A stretch of DNA of 14,664 nucleotides, taken from the NCBI GenBank assembly GCA_023228995.1, contig JALOAD010000069.1, positions 1 to 14,664 on the forward strand. The letters are read 5' to 3'. This DNA is from Candidatus Muiribacterium halophilum. GTDB taxonomy: Bacteria > Muiribacteriota > Muiribacteriia > Muiribacteriales > Muiribacteriaceae. Position numbers and translations under genes: made by a program. Positions 6,806-12,915 of the stretch are shown here, piece by piece. The notes beneath the pieces are model-generated. The model was not told the origin of the DNA. It made no database searches and saw nothing but the letters and a program-made list of their open reading frames with translations. Numbering within the stretch: the stretch's first letter is position 1; the number at the start of each line of letters is the position of its first letter.

Positions 6806-8056
6806 ATGAATAAAAAAATTTGGTGTTTATTGATAAGTTTAATAATTTTAACAAACAGCTTTTCTATGGAATTGATTAATAAAGGAAAAACATTTGAAAT
6901 TATGGATGATTCGGAAATTTATGTGAAAATTGAAGCACCCAAGAAGGATTTTTTTGAAAAATTAAGTGATACACTGGATAATGTAAGCGAAGTTATTGAT
7001 AATCTTGCTTTAGATAACAGGGAAAGTTCTGCAAATGATGAAGAAAAGAAAAAAGAAGGCTTGGTGCCGATGGCTTTAAATAAATTAACTAAAATTAAAA
7101 CATTAAATTCCAGGTATAAAGGCTGGTATAGAGCAGAAATATTTGTTAAAAACAATTCATCACAGAAAATTCTGATTAAAATAGAAGATTGGGAAAAAGC
7201 TTTTAAAAGTCAGAAAGAATTTTTAGATTACAAAAATTTAAAAGAAATTTTTATATCAGACAAGAAATTTGATAGATATTATTATGAAAAAAAATTGCAG
7301 GAACCAATAGAAAGTAGATTGGATTGCGGAATTGTAATAAACGGAGAGGAAATATTAATCAAAGGACTTGAAATTAAGGATAAGATTTCTAAAGATAAGT
7401 TTGAAAATTTAGATTTTTTTGAAAAAGCTGCTTTTTTTAGAGAATATGATCAACAAATAAAGTTAGTAGTTGAAAGATTAAAGGAAGAGGAACAGGCAAG
7501 AGAGAGAGAGAGATTAAATAAGGAAAAATTAGAACAGGAACAGAAAGAAAAAGCTAAAGAAGAAGAAAGAAAGAGAATTGCTAAGGAAAGAAAAATCAAT
7601 AAATGTCAGTTTGATAAAGTGAACTGGGATATGACAAAAGAACAGATACAGAAGCTTGAAGGTTCAAAAGGGAGAATAGACGATAATTCTATTTTTTATT
7701 ACGGTCATGAAAAAGGATATGATTGTGAATATGGTTATGTTTTCTCAAAAGAAGACGGCAAATTATGGAGAAAATATTATATGTTTGATGTCGATATTCT
7801 AGATCCAGATTCATTAGAGATGGTGCCTAAATTTCTTCCAGTAATAACAGCTAAATATGGATTTTATAACAAACATACTGATCCCTATCTTCAGGCACAA
7901 TTTGGAATAATGGGAAACAAATATACCTGGAAAAAAGGAGATACCAAGATAACTTTAAAGCCAGGTACTAAAAGTACTGAAGGTTGGATTCCTGGTGTTG
8001 TAATGATGTTATTTTATGATAAAAATACCGAAAAAGAAGAAAAAATAAGTTTTTAA
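6806..8056 (+). CDS. Exported protein with central coiled coil
   Basis: The precursor has 416 residues with a signal peptide over about residues 1-20 (hydrophobic WCLLISLIILTNSFS). A beta-rich N-terminal domain (about 21-190) includes GWYRAEIFVKNNSSQKILIKI. Residues about 219-264 form a highly charged coiled coil containing ARERERL, KEKLEQEQKEK and KEEERKR. The C-terminal domain (about 265-410) opens with FDKVNWDMTKEQIQKLEG, an arrangement often seen at the start of small periplasmic domains whose function is unknown to me. It is the last gene of the envelope operon and is closed by the terminator at 8058. An (AG)7 tract at 7499-7512 encodes the ARERER stretch and could slip. Periplasmic location is inferred. 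Confidence 0.8.
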   Translation: MNKKIWCLLISLIILTNSFSMELINKGKTFEIMDDSEIYVKIEAPKKDFFEKLSDTLDNVSEVIDNLALDNRESSANDEEKKKEGLVPMALNKLTKIKTLNSRYKGWYRAEIFVKNNSSQKILIKIEDWEKAFKSQKEFLDYKNLKEIFISDKKFDRYYYEKKLQEPIESRLDCGIVINGEEILIKGLEIKDKISKDKFENLDFFEKAAFFREYDQQIKLVVERLKEEEQARERERLNKEKLEQEQKEKAKEEERKRIAKERKINKCQFDKVNWDMTKEQIQKLEGSKGRIDDNSIFYYGHEKGYDCEYGYVFSKEDGKLWRKYYMFDVDILDPDSLEMVPKFLPVITAKYGFYNKHTDPYLQAQFGIMGNKYTWKKGDTKITLKPGTKSTEGWIPGVVMMLFYDKNTEKEEKISF

Positions 8057-8057
8057 T

Positions 8058-8085
8058 AAAAAGGCTCCTTTACAGGAGCCTTTTT
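8058..8085 (+). terminator. Rho-independent terminator of envelope operon
   Basis: AAAAAGGCTCCT (8058-8069) pairs perfectly with AGGAGCCTTTTT (8074-8085) around the loop TTAC. It begins two bases after the stop codon. The A-run on the left would let it work in both directions, though there is no gene arriving from the right. Confidence 0.9.
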
Positions 8086-8103
8086 AAAAATCTGAAAATA
8101 TAT

Positions 8104-8132
8104 TTGACAGAGCAGGATATTTATGATAACAT
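8104..8132 (+). promoter_or_regulatory. Promoter of second W-domain operon
   Basis: TTGACA (8104-8109), a 17-nt spacer and TAACAT (8127-8132) with an extended TGA before the -10. The -10 alone is weak, but the arrangement matches the minus-strand copy at 3603-3631 in -35 sequence, spacer length and TGn extension. The distance from the -35 to the leader hairpin is also close (51 nt here, 47 nt there), which strengthens both calls. Confidence 0.55.
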
Positions 8133-8153
8133 ATATTTATAATTTGAATTTTA

Positions 8154-8185
8154 AGACGTGATTTGTACACCAGATTGCGGCGTCT
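8154..8185 (+). promoter_or_regulatory. Structured 5' leader element, copy B
   Basis: AGACG (8154-8158) pairs with CGTCT (8181-8185) around a 22-nt loop containing GATTTGTACACCAGATTGC. An A-rich stretch, CAGCTAAAA and GGAGG follow, so the element sits just before a strong ribosome binding site. Loop pattern, position and the compensated stem agree with copy A at 3551-3587. I considered preQ1, SAM-II and fluoride riboswitches, and none fits. Confidence 0.65.
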
Positions 8186-8212
8186 CAAAATAATCAGCTA
8201 AAAGGAGGAGTC

Positions 8213-8302
8213 ATGTATTATTCTCTAAAACCCCTTAAATTTCAGTGTTCAATTTATTATTTTGTTCTTAATATTTTTATTTTTCATAATATTATACCTT
8301 AA
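8213..8302 (+). CDS. 29-codon ORF, relic or leader peptide of the W-domain family
   Basis: The peptide begins MYYSLKPLKFQCSIYY and continues with a hydrophobic, aromatic tail (FVLNIFIFHNIIP). AAAGGAGGAGTC before the ATG is one of the strongest ribosome binding sites in the window. Its start resembles the N-terminus of the 149-aa protein (YNSLYNPIDFSRS against YYSLKPLKFQCS), with the leader element in the same place upstream of both. I therefore favour a truncated 5' end of a family member left in front of the 8330 gene, perhaps still translated. A leader peptide or a small hydrophobic toxin-like peptide are the alternatives. The next gene starts 27 nt after its stop. Confidence 0.45.
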   Translation: MYYSLKPLKFQCSIYYFVLNIFIFHNIIP

Positions 8303-8329
8303 TTTAAAAAAACTTTAAAGGAGGATATT

Positions 8330-9427
8330 ATGAATTATGTGAAATCAATTTTAGGTAAAAGATTTGGACAAAAGTTGTCAGAAAATCATAAACTTTATGG
8401 AGAAAAAGGCAATTTTGTCATTGTGTCTGTTATGAAAATCACAACTACTGTTGATGGAAACGAAAAAGTACATAATGATTTTGTAAAATATCTTCAGAAA
8501 TCAGATATTCCCGGAACAATGCTGGAATGCTGGGGATTTTATTCTGTGGTTAATGCTCAAAAAAACAATATTGAGATTGGTGCTAAAGCTTTATGTATTT
8601 TTGCTGATAAAGGTGAAAAGATTTTTAAAAAATTAAAAAATTGTATTATAAAAGCTTGTGCAGAATTTGATATTCCGGGTTTTCTTATTAAAAAATGGAA
8701 TGAAAAAGATATTCGTTTATTTAATTCAAAAGAAGCTGAATTTTTTTTATTGAAAAATTTTGCTTATGAAAAGATTAGCGATTATTTTTCAATGATTTAT
8801 AATAAGAATTTTATATTTGAGGAAATTTCTTTTTATCCACATTCGTTCATGTCTGCCATGGGTAAAAAAGCATTGGAAAAGAACAGGTTTACTTTATCAG
8901 TTAAAAGATCTCAAGGGTTAAGGTTATATGATAGTTCAAATATAAAAGGTACAAAATTCTGGCTATATCATAACAATGTGATTTCGTTGAAAGATGCTGA
9001 TTATATTGATTTTATAAAAAATAATCCTGAATTATTCAAATTTAATATAAATGAAATAAAAAGGTTCTTTGATAAATTTGAAGCAGAATTCAGCCAGGAG
9101 ATAATCAGTAAAGTATTAAATTCAGATTGGATCAAAGTAGAATATATGCCTGAAAAAAATTCATGGGTAATTGAATTTAATGATATTAAGCAGAGAAAAA
9201 AAGATATTTTAAATTTTTTAAATGGATTTTATGCTTTGAATATTATGAATAATAAGAGCGAAATAATATTATCTGATAAGTCATGTAATGGATATACCGA
9301 GATAAATCCTAAAAAAAAACATGGATTAAAAGGATTTATAAATAAACTTTCAGAAGAATCAGGTAGAGGTCTTTTACCTCTGATTTTTAACAATTCAGAA
9401 TTTATAAATATAAATTTTTTATATTAA
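8330..9427 (+). CDS. Unknown protein with C-terminal W-x(3)-[FM]-P / SW[IV] domain
   Basis: This cytosolic protein has 365 residues; the start at 8330 has AAAGGAGG at the right distance. The N-terminal 200 residues form a domain I do not recognise, with ITTTVDGNEKVHNDFVKYL and GAKALCIFADKGEKIFKKLKN as visible landmarks. Residues about 209-320 match the 149-aa minus-strand protein in motif order: NPELFKF, FSQEIISKVLNSDWIKVEYMP, NSWVIEF. The C-terminal 45 residues are basic and then hydrophobic. It lies downstream of leader copy B and the 29-codon ORF and 36 nt before the nucleotidyltransferase-like gene, which has its own strong SD and is probably co-transcribed. Function is unknown; the shared domain in two operons with different partners suggests an adaptor or recognition module. 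Confidence 0.85.
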   Translation: MNYVKSILGKRFGQKLSENHKLYGEKGNFVIVSVMKITTTVDGNEKVHNDFVKYLQKSDIPGTMLECWGFYSVVNAQKNNIEIGAKALCIFADKGEKIFKKLKNCIIKACAEFDIPGFLIKKWNEKDIRLFNSKEAEFFLLKNFAYEKISDYFSMIYNKNFIFEEISFYPHSFMSAMGKKALEKNRFTLSVKRSQGLRLYDSSNIKGTKFWLYHNNVISLKDADYIDFIKNNPELFKFNINEIKRFFDKFEAEFSQEIISKVLNSDWIKVEYMPEKNSWVIEFNDIKQRKKDILNFLNGFYALNIMNNKSEIILSDKSCNGYTEINPKKKHGLKGFINKLSEESGRGLLPLIFNNSEFININFLY

Positions 9428-9463
9428 AACAAAATAAAATAAAATTAAGAGGAGGTATATATT

Positions 9464-10000
9464 ATGGGTATTATAATTTTGAGAGCTTCAAAACTTGCAG
9501 TAAAAAAATACATGGGAAGAATAGTTTATATTGCCAGATTTGGAACGCTGACAAACGAACCGGATAATCTTAATAACATTGAAGAAAAATATTATGGTAT
9601 TTTTATACCGCATGATGAGTATTATTACGGGCTGAAAAGTGTGGAAGAAGTAGATATATCTTCCACATTTCAGAAACCGGGAGATACAGAACCTGTAATT
9701 AAGATCTTTGAGATTAGAAATTTTATGAATCTTCTTATTAATGGACAGAGTGATATATTAGATTTACTTTTTAACAATAAAGTAATTTCAATGCATGAAG
9801 ATAAAATGTTCAGACATTTCAGAAAATTTCTTATATCTCTTATTCATGATAAAAAAGAAGATAAAGAATATTTAAAAGAGATAATTTCATCCAAACTCAC
9901 TGAATATATAAAAGAAGTCAGAAGTTTACAGCAGAAATACACTGGAATATGTATTTCACAAGATGAAAAAAATGTCTATGATTATTATCATAGATCATAA
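9464..10000 (+). CDS. Degenerate nucleotidyltransferase-fold protein (RlaP/COG3541-like)
   Basis: The protein has 178 residues. The segment YYGIFIPHDEYYYGLKSVEEV (43-63), followed by KIFEIRNFMNLLINGQSD and ILDLLF (80-103), closely follows the second half of the RlaP/COG3541 polymerase-beta-type nucleotidyltransferase domain, where one expects RGVFIP...EYYLGL...E and then Y.l.KFL.LLL.GNP..LELLF. The catalytic part is not conserved: where GSR.YG and SDYD should be, it has IARFGTLTNEPDNLNNIEE. It also lacks the Asn-Pro of the helix motif (NGQSD). At 178 residues it is shorter than typical members of about 220-350. I infer a catalytically dead, possibly nucleotide- or RNA-binding derivative. The SD is AGAGGAGGT. 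It follows the W-domain gene by 36 nt. The macrodomain gene downstream has its own promoter. Confidence 0.65.
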   Translation: MGIIILRASKLAVKKYMGRIVYIARFGTLTNEPDNLNNIEEKYYGIFIPHDEYYYGLKSVEEVDISSTFQKPGDTEPVIKIFEIRNFMNLLINGQSDILDLLFNNKVISMHEDKMFRHFRKFLISLIHDKKEDKEYLKEIISSKLTEYIKEVRSLQQKYTGICISQDEKNVYDYYHRS

Positions 10001-10013
10001 ACAAAATAAAATA

Positions 10014-10041
10014 TAGACAGCATTATTGTTTATGATATAAT
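10014..10041 (+). promoter_or_regulatory. Extended -10 promoter of macrodomain gene
   Basis: TAGACA (10014-10019), a 16-nt spacer and TGATATAAT (10033-10041) form a near-ideal extended -10 promoter. The expected start of transcription, about seven bases after the -10, coincides with the ATG at 10048, and no ribosome binding site lies before that ATG. Confidence 0.7.
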
Positions 10042-10047
10042 TTATTT

Positions 10048-10560
10048 ATGAAGATTAATGTTATAAAGGCTGATATAACTGAACTGAAAGTAGATGCAGT
10101 TGTAAATGCTGCGAATAATTCACTGCTTGGTGGTGGTGGTGTTGATGGTGCTATTCATAGAAAAGCTGGTGCCGGGCTTTTGAAAGAGTGTAAAAAGATT
10201 GGCGGTTGTGAGACTGGGTCGGCTGTGATTACAAAAGCTTACAATCTTCCTTGTATGTATGTTATTCACGCTGTTGGGCCTGTGTATAATGATGGTTTAC
10301 ATAATGAGAGCGAACTGCTTGCTTCTGCCTATAAGTCTTCGCTGATTATTGCTGAGAATAATAATATAAGAAGTATTGCTTTTCCTAATATAAGTACTGG
10401 TGTGTATGGTTATCCTAAAGATAAAGCTTGTCTGGTAGTAAAAGAGGTTTTTGAAGGTTTTCAAAAAAGTAATAAAGGAATTGTTGAAAATATTATCTTC
10501 TGCTGCTTTGATAATGAAAATTTGCAGTTTTATCTCAAATTGTTTAAAAAATTTCTGTAA
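10048..10560 (+). CDS. MacroD-type macrodomain protein (probable ADP-ribosyl/O-acetyl-ADP-ribose hydrolase)
   Basis: This 170-residue single-domain protein would remove ADP-ribose from proteins or nucleic acids, or deacetylate O-acetyl-ADP-ribose, in the cytoplasm. The family signature is complete: ADI (8-10) for the adenine pocket, NAANN (20-24), the phosphate loop GGGGVDGAIHRKAG (28-41), LPCMYVIHAVGP (67-78) and FPNISTGVYGYP (112-123). The length is usual for the MacroD/YmdB group. It appears to be a separate transcription unit with a leaderless mRNA. It might be a general housekeeping copy or might counter an ADP-ribosylating system; no ADP-ribosyltransferase such as DarT lies in the window, so a toxin-antitoxin pairing is not supported here. 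Confidence 0.93.
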   Translation: MKINVIKADITELKVDAVVNAANNSLLGGGGVDGAIHRKAGAGLLKECKKIGGCETGSAVITKAYNLPCMYVIHAVGPVYNDGLHNESELLASAYKSSLIIAENNNIRSIAFPNISTGVYGYPKDKACLVVKEVFEGFQKSNKGIVENIIFCCFDNENLQFYLKLFKKFL

Positions 10561-10617
10561 GCAATCGGTGTTAATTAATTTTTATATTATTAATTATTAA
10601 TAATAAATTAATTTTTG

Positions 10618-10626
10618 TGTTATACT
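10618..10626 (+). promoter_or_regulatory. Possible extended -10 promoter of coiled-coil gene
   Basis: TGTTATACT is an extended -10 motif without a convincing -35 box. It would give a 5' UTR of about 100 nt containing the 18-bp stem described at 10628-10707. Confidence 0.4.
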
Positions 10627-10627
10627 T

Positions 10628-10707
10628 ATTTTATTAAGTGAAATTGTCGGGGTTATGGGTTGACCATTGAAGTCAAAATGTTTTTTAAGAATTTTACTTG
10701 ATAAAAT
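10628..10707 (+). promoter_or_regulatory. Long hairpin in 5' UTR of coiled-coil gene
   Basis: ATTTTATTAAGTGAAATT (10628-10645) pairs with AATTTTACTTGATAAAAT (10690-10707) over 18 consecutive positions, sixteen Watson-Crick and two G-U. The 44-nt interior holds GTCGGGGTTATGGG and a nested hairpin TTGAC-N7-GTCAA (10660-10676). The G-U pairs break the DNA palindrome but keep the RNA paired, which favours an RNA function such as a leader switch, mRNA stabiliser or attenuator. ATTTTTTG follows the stem, so conditional termination is possible. Confidence 0.6.
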
Positions 10708-10732
10708 ATTTTTTGATAAAAAGGAGTAATTT

Positions 10733-11023
10733 ATGAGTATGAAAGAAGCTTATGAAAAAAAAATGCAAGCTAAATTGGATGAATGGGATGCTGAGATTGA
10801 TAAGCTTAAGGCAAAAGCAAATTCGGCTGAAGCTGATCTTCAGTTGAAATATGAAAAACAAATTAAAGAGCTGAAAGCAATGCAGGAAACAGCTTATAAA
10901 AAACTTGAAGAGTTAAAAAAAGCTAATGAAGATGCATGGGAAGATCTAAAAGCAGGGATTGAGAATACTTGGGATACGATAGATACTTCTGTTAAGTCGG
11001 CTTTTTCACGTTTTTTCAAATAA
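10733..11023 (+). CDS. Small alpha-helical coiled-coil protein
   Basis: This 96-residue protein is almost entirely one amphipathic helix. KMQAKLDEWDAEIDKLKAKA (10-29) and QIKELKAMQETAYKKLEELK (43-62) show clear heptads, and AWEDLKAGIENTWDTIDTSVKSAFSRF closes the chain. This composition and ending match a widespread family of small stress-associated coiled-coil proteins (compare the sll1863-type family, from memory), whose biochemical role is not settled. There is no signal peptide. Translation starts after AAGGAG. The gene is flanked by a long hairpin on its 5' side and two on its 3' side, suggesting post-transcriptional control or a highly stable monocistronic mRNA. Confidence 0.8.
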   Translation: MSMKEAYEKKMQAKLDEWDAEIDKLKAKANSAEADLQLKYEKQIKELKAMQETAYKKLEELKKANEDAWEDLKAGIENTWDTIDTSVKSAFSRFFK

Positions 11024-11032
11024 AAAAAATTA

Positions 11033-11078
11033 AGTGTCGTTTCTTGTTATTGAGTTTGTTCATTAATGAAACGACACT
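11033..11078 (+). terminator. Long hairpin after coiled-coil gene
   Basis: AGTGTCGTTTC (11033-11043) pairs perfectly with GAAACGACACT (11068-11078) around a 24-nt loop. There is no T-run directly after it, so it may protect the mRNA 3' end rather than terminate. The true terminator is probably at 11094-11120. Confidence 0.45.
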
Positions 11079-11093
11079 GATATTTTAATAGAT

Positions 11094-11120
11094 AAAACTA
11101 AATTTAAATTTAGTTTTTTT
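11094..11120 (+). terminator. AT-rich palindromic terminator
   Basis: Positions 11094-11117 are a perfect 24-nt palindrome (AAAACTAAATTT and its complement), giving about a 10-bp stem with a 4-nt loop. Seven T residues (11114-11120) end it. It fits a rho-independent terminator for the coiled-coil gene, although the stem has only one G-C pair. Confidence 0.6.
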
Positions 11121-11298
11121 GACTTTTTGTTTTTTTTCTAAAAATTTTTATTGTATAGCAGTGATCTCTTTTATGTATTCAATATTTTTTCAGAAGTCTA
11201 AATAATATATTTATTATTATTTTTAATTATTATAGTTTGAGAATACTGTTAATGGTGTTATTATTGGATATTATATATTTTTAAATGGATAGAAATTT

Positions 11299-12024
11299 AT
11301 GGAAATTGGGCTTGTTTCGTGTTTTAATCGTTCTGGGAATATTGATTTTAATTTATCTCAGATTGAAAAATTCTGCTGCAAAGGTTTTGAAAAAGGTATT
11401 GATCTTATCTGTTTTGGTGAAGCTTTTATTCAGGGTTTTGACGCTTTAAAATGGGATTTTGATGTTGATAGAAATGTTGCTGTTGATGTGAATTCATCAG
11501 AAATCTTTTTTATCAGATCTGCTGCTTCAAGATTTTCTGTTGCGATTTCAGTGGGTTTTATAGAATTTTGTGATGGCTTGATTTACAGTAGTAATATTGT
11601 TATTGATAAATCAGGTAATGTCATTGATATCTTTCGTCGTATTTCTCCCGGATGGAAAGAAGAAATTGCTTCTTCTGAATATAAAGAAGGTTCCTGTTTC
11701 AATAGATTTGAGCTGGAAGGTATTTCTTTTTCTACAGCTATTTGTGGTGATCTATGGTTTGAAGATAATATTGATGATATCACAAGATTAAACTCTGATG
11801 TAGTGCTCTGGCCTCTTTATATTGATTACTCTGCTGATGAATGGAATAATCATGCTGTTTTTGAGTATGCTGAACAGATAAGGAAAATAGGAGTTCCAGT
11901 TCTTATGATAAATAATATTACTGAAAATGGGGCTAATGTTGGTTGTGCTGTCTTTCAGAATGGATGTATAAAAAAGAAATCAGATATGGGGATAGAAAGT
12001 ATTCTGCTGTTTTCAATAAAGTGA
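11299..12024 (+). CDS. Nitrilase-superfamily carbon-nitrogen hydrolase
   Basis: The protein has 241 residues. It should hydrolyse a C-N (amide or nitrile) bond of a small molecule in the cytosol. The Glu of the catalytic triad is E41 in ICFGEAFIQG, and the nucleophile is C149 in AICGDLW. The usual YRK-x-H lysine site reads DIFRRISPGWKEE (110-122), so K120 or a repositioned residue must take its place; this RR-x-S-x-GWKE form looks like a distinct subgroup rather than a damaged gene. WPLYIDYS and EYAEQIRKIGVPVLMINNI are typical of the later strands. It is slightly short for the family (usually 260-300). The ATG has no clear ribosome binding site. The substrate is not predictable, and the gene seems to be transcribed alone. 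Confidence 0.85.
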   Translation: MEIGLVSCFNRSGNIDFNLSQIEKFCCKGFEKGIDLICFGEAFIQGFDALKWDFDVDRNVAVDVNSSEIFFIRSAASRFSVAISVGFIEFCDGLIYSSNIVIDKSGNVIDIFRRISPGWKEEIASSEYKEGSCFNRFELEGISFSTAICGDLWFEDNIDDITRLNSDVVLWPLYIDYSADEWNNHAVFEYAEQIRKIGVPVLMINNITENGANVGCAVFQNGCIKKKSDMGIESILLFSIK

Positions 12025-12040
12025 ATGGAATATAATGAAA

Positions 12041-12070
12041 CTGTCATTATTTTTTTAAATAAGATATAAT
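12041..12070 (+). promoter_or_regulatory. Promoter of SIMPL-domain gene
   Basis: CTGTCA (12041-12046), an 18-nt spacer and TATAAT (12065-12070). The -10 is perfect and the -35 matches four of six positions. It lies 27 nt upstream of the start codon, which has GGAGG. Confidence 0.5.
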
Positions 12071-12097
12071 TATTTTAATTTTAACGTTGGAGGGAAT

Positions 12098-12844
12098 ATG
12101 TGCAGATTTTTCAGATCTTTATCTGTTTCAGTTATTTTTCTATTGTTTTGTTTGATCCCTGTCTTTGCTGAGAACGCTTCAGATAAGAGTCTTATTACTG
12201 TTACTGGTGATGCTGAGGTGAGGGTTATTCCTGATGAGGTCATACTTACTCTTGGAATTGAGACCTGGAATAAGGACCTTTCAGAAGCTAAGAAAGAAAA
12301 TGATAAGATAGTTGAGAATCTTACTGATTTTGCGAAGAAACAAAAAATAGAAGAAAAACATATACAGACTGATCATATTAGTATTGAACCTAGATATGAT
12401 CAGCAATGGGAACATAAAAGATTTATAGGATATTTTGTAAGGAAGACGATTGCAATTACATTAAGAGATATTTCTAAATTTGAAGAGCTTCTTAGTGGTG
12501 TGCTTGAATCAGGTGCAAATTATGTTCATGGAATACAATTTCAGACTACTGAACTTCGAAAATATAGAGATGAAGCTCGTTCTCTGGCAATTAAAGCAGC
12601 TTCCGAAAAAGCTGTTGCTCTGGCAGCAGAGTTAGGTCAGAAAGTTGGACGCCCTCATACTATTCAGGAAGGATATGCTAACTGGGGTTCTGGATATGGT
12701 TCCTGGTGGGGTGGTAGAATGGGAGGAGGAATGGCTCAGAATGTTATTCAGAACTATCAGCCTTCAGCTGAAACAGAGGGTAGTATTGCTCTTGGTCAGA
12801 TTAAGATCAATGCAAAAGTGATAGTAAGTTTTGAACTTGAATAG
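12098..12844 (+). CDS. SIMPL-domain (DUF541) periplasmic protein
   Basis: The precursor has 248 residues, with a signal peptide likely cleaved after residue 24 (LIPVFA|EN). The mature protein is one SIMPL domain: ITVTGDAEVRVIPDEVILTLGIET (33-56), the coiled KKENDKIVENLTDFAKKQKI segment, HISIEPRYD, the central RDEARSLAIKAASEKAVALAAELGQK (157-182) and a final strand INAKVIVSFELE. These are the standard landmarks of DUF541 (YggE-like) proteins, which form oligomeric rings; a role in oxidative-stress tolerance has been reported for some. A Gly/Trp-rich insertion (about 194-213) lies in the variable loop. It stands alone, with its own promoter and a shared bidirectional terminator. Confidence 0.92.
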   Translation: MCRFFRSLSVSVIFLLFCLIPVFAENASDKSLITVTGDAEVRVIPDEVILTLGIETWNKDLSEAKKENDKIVENLTDFAKKQKIEEKHIQTDHISIEPRYDQQWEHKRFIGYFVRKTIAITLRDISKFEELLSGVLESGANYVHGIQFQTTELRKYRDEARSLAIKAASEKAVALAAELGQKVGRPHTIQEGYANWGSGYGSWWGGRMGGGMAQNVIQNYQPSAETEGSIALGQIKINAKVIVSFELE

Positions 12845-12864
12845 AATATTTTTTTTTGAATAAT

Positions 12865-12897
12865 AAAAAAGCATGACCTTACGATCATGCTTTTTTT
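12865..12897. terminator. Bidirectional rho-independent terminator
   Basis: AAAAAAGCATGA (12865-12876) pairs perfectly with TCATGCTTTTTT (12885-12896) around an 8-nt loop. It lies between the convergent SIMPL and DnaB-like genes and has T-runs on both strands, so it should serve both. Confidence 0.88.
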
Positions 12898-12915
12898 GGA
12901 ATGCTAAAATATTTT

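Noticed and set aside
6531-7155. Minus-strand open frames inside the lipoprotein and exported protein genes
   Set aside because: They are antisense frames with Ser/Phe/Leu-rich composition and no ribosome binding sites; the plus-strand genes have signal peptides and operon spacing.
9464-10560. DarT/DarG-like toxin-antitoxin pair for the macrodomain gene
   Set aside because: The neighbouring protein resembles a nucleotidyltransferase fold, not an ADP-ribosyltransferase, and the macrodomain gene has its own promoter.
11583-11791. Small open frames on both strands inside the nitrilase gene
   Set aside because: They overlap the region encoding the catalytic Cys of the nitrilase frame and show no independent support.
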